A DNA stretch of 35,891 nt from JBIOJM01 sp044450785 (GTDB taxonomy: Bacteria > Planctomycetota > Planctomycetia > Isosphaerales > Isosphaeraceae): the NCBI GenBank assembly GCA_044450785.1, contig JBIOJM010000065.1:1-35891 (forward strand). The letters run 5' to 3'. A model generated the notes under the pieces. That model had not been told where the DNA came from. It searched no databases and saw only the letters and a program-made list of their open reading frames with translations. Shown here in pieces: positions 34,701 to 35,891 of this stretch. Position numbers and translations under genes: made by a program. Each line of letters begins with the position of its first letter. Position 1 is the first letter of the stretch.

Positions 34701-35891
34701 TCCTGCAGCGGAAGCGCGGCCTGCTGGACCAAGGACGACGGCCGGGCACTTGCGGCCTTGAGCTTGGGGTCCCGGCTCCATGCCTTCGAGAGAGCGCTTT
34801 TCTCGTCGTCGGCGGTCGTCAAGTCAAGCAGCGCCTGGAACCGCTGCGCCGCATCTTCGGGCTTTCCGAGTCCCACAAGGGCCACACCCTGGCGATAGAG
34901 TGCTTCCCAGTCGCGCGGGTCTTTCCGGATCATCGACTCGGTGATCTCGAGAACCGGTTGAGGCTTCCGCTGGCCCAGCAGGCTGTCGATCGCCGCGAAG
35001 ATCCGGTGGGCTTCGCTCTTGCCCGAGGCCATCCTGGACCAGACCGCCTGGGCTTCCTCGAGCTCGCCATAGCGGGAGTACAGTTGCGCCAGCCGGGACG
35101 AGCCGTCATCACTGGGGGCCAGCTCGTTCAACTGCTTTTGATAGCGGGCGGCGCTTTCCAGGTCTCCCTCTTCTTCCGCCAGCTTCGACAATTGCTGCAG
35201 CAACTGGCCATCACGGGTATTGGAGGCGAGCAGCCGCTCGAGCTCGGCGCGGGCGCTGCCCAGGTCGCCCGAGGCAGCGTAAGCCTGGGCCATGCAAATC
35301 GCCACGTCGCGCTGCTGGGGCTGCCCCGCGCCGGGGCGAGCGTCACGTTCCTGGTGCTGGAGGCGAGTCAAGAGCCGGTCGAGCTGGTTGCGCTGGAGAT
35401 ACAACTCGGTCAGCTTGCTGACCGTGCCGAGCTTGCCGTCGAGGTTATCGGCCTTGTCAAAGGCCCGCCAGTACATCTCGATCGCCTCGTCGGTGCGGTA
35501 CTGGGCGGCCAGGGTCTCGGCCAGGGTGAGCGTGATCTTGGTGTCGTTGGGGTTGACGCGCACGGCGCGGCGCAGTGCGTCGAGCCCCTCTTCCGACCGT
35601 CCGAGCTGAAAACAGAGCTGCGCGAAAAACTCGTAGTTTTCGGGATTCCCCGGCGCCGCGGCGAGCAGGTCTCTCCCCGCCTTCAGGGCCGCGTCAATCC
35701 GGCCCAGTCGCGTCTCGAGCTTGGCGATGCCGGTCAAGTGCTCGGAACGGTTGCGGCGATCGATCTGGGCCAGGCGCCGGAATGCGTCGGCGGCGTCGCC
35801 CAGGTTGCCGGCCGACTCACGGACCCGGGCGGCGAGGGACCACGCGGGGATCGAGCGCGGGTCGGCCTGGATCGCCCGCTCGGCCGCGCGC
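25778..35891 (-). CDS. Giant TPR protein with two C-terminal DUF1583/LamG-like modules (5' end outside the window)
   Basis: The frame runs uninterrupted from the right edge to TAA at 25778, at least 3,370 codons. A TTG at 35737 could be mistaken for the start, but the upstream codons continue the TPR pattern (AIQADPRSIPAWSLAARVRE), so the true start is beyond the window. Residue numbers here count from 35737. About 1-2200 is a long series of TPR helices (SVLTGDLERARQAAERLFGL, LADYYKASGQRDQARAELAK), broken near 1610-1700 by an Ala/Pro/Ser/Lys-rich linker that is probably disordered. Two jelly-roll-like modules follow at about 2250-2660 and 2960-3319. They share the matched pairs LLSYFRPLLEG/LLRYHRPMVED, GRLAFLLEPEGVK/GRLSFLLEPDGVK and LELNGQAIYDR/LELNGQPIYER, which fits DUF1583 of planctomycetes. 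It heads an operon with the FG-GAP protein 20 bp downstream. Export and a scaffold role are inferred. Confidence 0.9.
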   Translation of the reverse strand, partial: RAAERAIQADPRSIPAWSLAARVRESAGNLGDAADAFRRLAQIDRRNRSEHLTGIAKLETRLGRIDAALKAGRDLLAAAPGNPENYEFFAQLCFQLGRSEEGLDALRRAVRVNPNDTKITLTLAETLAAQYRTDEAIEMYWRAFDKADNLDGKLGTVSKLTELYLQRNQLDRLLTRLQHQERDARPGAGQPQQRDVAICMAQAYAASGDLGSARAELERLLASNTRDGQLLQQLSKLAEEEGDLESAARYQKQLNELAPSDDGSSRLAQLYSRYGELEEAQAVWSRMASGKSEAHRIFAAIDSLLGQRKPQPVLEITESMIRKDPRDWEALYRQGVALVGLGKPEDAAQRFQALLDLTTADDEKSALSKAWSRDPKLKAASARPSSLVQQAALPLQERIGAVSQIRMASKLDNREIYSSRLGPTPSWSPPDFGQARMAALGWLVSLAQKTSPPKGELVVARFRKASEKTPADLRSLWDWFHLCLLRYDNAAAFEAGKILSRAAPTDPLALWAYLYSVGGRERGLGQRNYVSQRGEQQKDNTPPLEPAELDHVLACYASLRTRRPELAQAQVLQHVSKELKRAKRVEEEERFYRDTVAGATQLAQIAGAFGLAAERGDALGLIQLADRFERLQSGRASQYYYTGTFYFAGPGPSIGQGMSVCAGRKAYADVLRLLDHELAAARRKLERQSPGAARTARSRLAARGNYVPNYQIWVNKTSRYVQIPFPLPNDYLDETAIQLLRTAHELYKLDDLSSDLVSHFRRQAEAAKTPADQVYPRLALSSILWWNDDKDDAIAEFTKVAEGSKAESELRLDLAELLEQQGERTDALALADSVQPLDNATMKRREDLALRLSVLTGDLERARQAAERLFGLRLDTDTQVRLAGQMEQLGQHELAEAVLGRARRRAGNKATSLVGMMLQYQRQGKLDVAVQVASQILRSTTATRQTNPNYSYANDPDASRTAAIGVLARSGRLPQLIERAHEQLKKTPSSIQIHQSLADYYKASGQRDQARAELAKIVALRPDDTGLRLQIAQQLVQEGQAAEAIEHYKVILKKDPASLARNFYQVQNAFQQARKTDEMLDLLEQIDLRQLGQSYMVFNLIGNLFYDDKMRDRAVNLFKKAWEAFPDDRSNMLSYIRHDDVWRLPEMYDYAREMLIPKPATFVPAAQWNAVSQILSYNADGRINSLVSRLLDLAAGLGKLDELAAEIDQARKSIPGWTAGAMVRALIDCRLGRYEQAQAMVRRLLEQTKDEPLSNGIFWVIGAELDDHGPTRELAVTAYEASLSRVSDNDPYFRLNYDNGPAKRLVTIYARDNRLEDARRVLIDFASVNDFASYNNYPAGYIEQMRMSALGSAAAKLHELGFTADAVALYSQSLTLSREIPPDGSNYVGNSEGMLRQYREGLTRALEDLRPEDLASSLTHLVETSDSPGSKITDSKKIADAKKAGAKSKVKERDQLLDLMVMVHPRELDKAAVRSLLADAIAAPAASPTSAGEMKAREQLATSLEAAGKKHPDDLSVAVAEALLAIGSGDSKKIEPALGRLNRLVDKTPLEPLSEGVRANSRQRAEAARQVPLWLVARACWKQNGPVNLPFIAGKLAARAQEAARRQTENQTLMAMLREQGELALARGDRAAAEAAWGRMLEIVVEPPGRKIKKPAAKLAPVPRAKPAAPAAAPRSSTSMTPARERTFVRTISYQVPATAASPSQAGRTPQAAEQTSKAGPDSKGGSPRAKSVSPRARAAAAPRSNLPILTLDRFEQAMQIARLAAEHDLPDLSARAVREALRAGPPVVPANPNETRRVIRSGTIVDDTPIDQASPRVLANLLEWERIWQKQRGPAAGVYEALRDAVLPAGRPSEVFLYAPPLNVNALRRPQSAGLLLAAWAVRAGKVDDLKRAVASRQGQVLSELPASVLSAQLALAANDPQAAVAALKRLAARMKADTSRAASELACHAALPALDRPELAAPALEILDSSIKGFESTGQPEPLGTLLVILARHQFKLGDAAGGRKRLDAYLEAMEKNTIRYGGDYLLYLRKQQLQRVAAELARAGLWTDALAALGRFVDAPAYSGGDPPIDDALVKVLRQLEARPAKEQYETLHAWTMPAKERRVARILTSMAAGDMAPEVFAKSKAGREPKAEAAGSENDQAVVSTATALIDAARRAGALDQLAEEARAAAPVKADQGIENAEVLYLLIELARGQGLQVAPRIEARLAAIVQANEESQARTSAQPGARPVSGRDPRERLNFPWTDFLVARAALANGRPVVQDLGVRLTSALIERAETTGLFNALTRLRIDLAQAKARRAGAPATLVSAEPGLALWHTSGSRYGYSQRTGTMPTLWLAHQGTIAHLAGFDHGFLLFDYPLTGSFEFSLEGYVGHFAESGLTLNGLVIEPLDLNRASSVFPVGQSETLSPPWRLTRLNGYNRLTVQAAPGKVRYLVNGHIFFEDDDPSPTSPWIGLFTRTASHTAWRLVSLSGRPAIPREVRLTHADRLEGWISSFYNETQPPRRTQESTDQWGNVVRISASAISARRGSRPTVKPRSNKPRAPVKLDDYDWVARDGVIHGRLLPGGTPRNNAYAESDGSGTEADQSLLSYFRPLLEGDALTYEFLYEPGQIIVHPAVGRLAFLLEPEGVKVHWMTTGGMNLSGLAADNAALEPGNRRGPTPLPLKPGQWNTLKLRFGGGRVTLELNGQAIYDRAIEPAIGRQFGLFHFKDQTAAQARNIVLKGQWPEALSNEQLSGLTAPDPAAPHSEADRRARHDVIGESFFAAEAGDLLEHAAELSLEKRYERLAGWVLPSPDHPVWRLEGLFTPSFPANRPGDARGSTNASGGNGPGPHRAVRLQTGGSLEAPAIELVEVARSLAKLDELAARVQAIELLPGGDPPAGERGKLSIQGLIEIARGDDAAAAKTLALIKPMFEKLPLDQPEWTRWPELVLAARALDRPVLRAAALSLLGTMGDQVGKKSPGELWHHQVKNLRARAELLAQAEKDGVSGARPFGTDPNDPHWARVTPTRAETRGTGLPIPHWSLRDGHFTHYPGHDFDMMYLNVPVRGDFQLDCELTASPGREIQVCYSGLGVAPKPDLKHIERSRFGSPLGDLTLSPPLEKLGDWYPFRLVVKGGRMTAFVSGRKVHEAPAPAEGDPWLALGCRAIESGGARKLAISGNPRIPEKLNLSSLPELTGWLADEYGDRTTGDNPDWDKRGEEITGRLIEEASLGKQESLLRYHRPMVEDGRIAYEFYYDQGKVMVHPALGRLSFLLEPDGVKIHRLTDGAYERSGLTPENAHEEPENRRGPAPCPFKPQAWNRLVLSVTGDKVALELNGQPIYERSLEPSNQRSFALFHYAGETQARVRNVTYQGNWARSLPASIHPQPK

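Noticed and set aside
25778..35737. TTG at 35737 as the true start of the giant protein
   Set aside because: The codons from 35738 to the window edge are in the same open frame and continue the TPR pattern, so the start must lie outside.
1..35891. CRISPR arrays, tRNA or rRNA genes, phage or conjugation genes
   Set aside because: No regularly spaced direct repeats, cloverleaf-like segments or characteristic proteins were found on either strand.

Overview
The window looks like a high-GC chromosome segment from a planctomycete, most likely an Isosphaeraceae-type genome (Singulisphaera, Paludisphaera or Aquisphaera-like). That placement is inferred from gene content: paired DUF1501/DUF1800 proteins, an ECF sigma factor beside a Ser/Thr kinase-TPR gene, BlaI/M56 pairs with long ectodomains, sigma factors carrying a membrane segment and a huge C-terminal extension, FG-GAP/ASPIC-UnbV proteins, and a giant TPR protein ending in DUF1583-like modules. 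No rRNA, tRNA, CRISPR array or complete transposase was seen.

Layout. At the left edge the first 23 codons of a secreted protein run leftward (1-69), divergent from an intact ECF sigma gene (115-735). The sigma factor's expected partner, a Ser/Thr kinase with TPRs (773-2927), is decayed: one frameshift, one internal deletion and one in-frame TAG. A large imperfect inverted-repeat element follows (about 3050-3339). From 3.4 to 9.7 kb a leftward operon reads BlaI-type repressor, M56 (BlaR1-like) membrane protease with a ~650-residue ectodomain, DUF1800, DUF1501; the first three genes are joined by 4-bp ATGA overlaps. A promoter and inverted repeat lie upstream of blaI. From 9.96 to 15.95 kb two leftward genes encode ECF sigma factors fused to one membrane segment and an ectodomain co-linear with that of the M56 protein. 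Three neighbouring proteins therefore share one receptor architecture with two kinds of intracellular output, which is the most interesting feature of the window.

From 16.1 to 21.3 kb there is a remnant of a beta-carbonic anhydrase, a nested inverted-repeat element, a leftward set (aldehyde dehydrogenase, DinB-fold protein, MaoC hydratase), a divergent rightward pair (zinc-independent MDR reductase, arylamine N-acetyltransferase) and a possible small membrane protein, closed by a hairpin terminator between converging genes.

From 21.4 to 23.4 kb lie a zinc-finger-like hypothetical gene, a 133-bp MITE-like element with perfect 15-bp terminal inverted repeats, a C-terminal fragment of a peptide deformylase gene, an orphan HigA-like antitoxin/XRE regulator and the intact deformylase gene. 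The fragment is about 95% identical to the intact gene, so part of the gene was recently duplicated and the XRE gene sits between the copies. From 23.4 kb to the right edge, a leftward operon holds a giant TPR/DUF1583-type protein (over 3,370 residues, 5' end outside the window), a membrane-anchored FG-GAP/ASPIC-UnbV protein and the deformylase.
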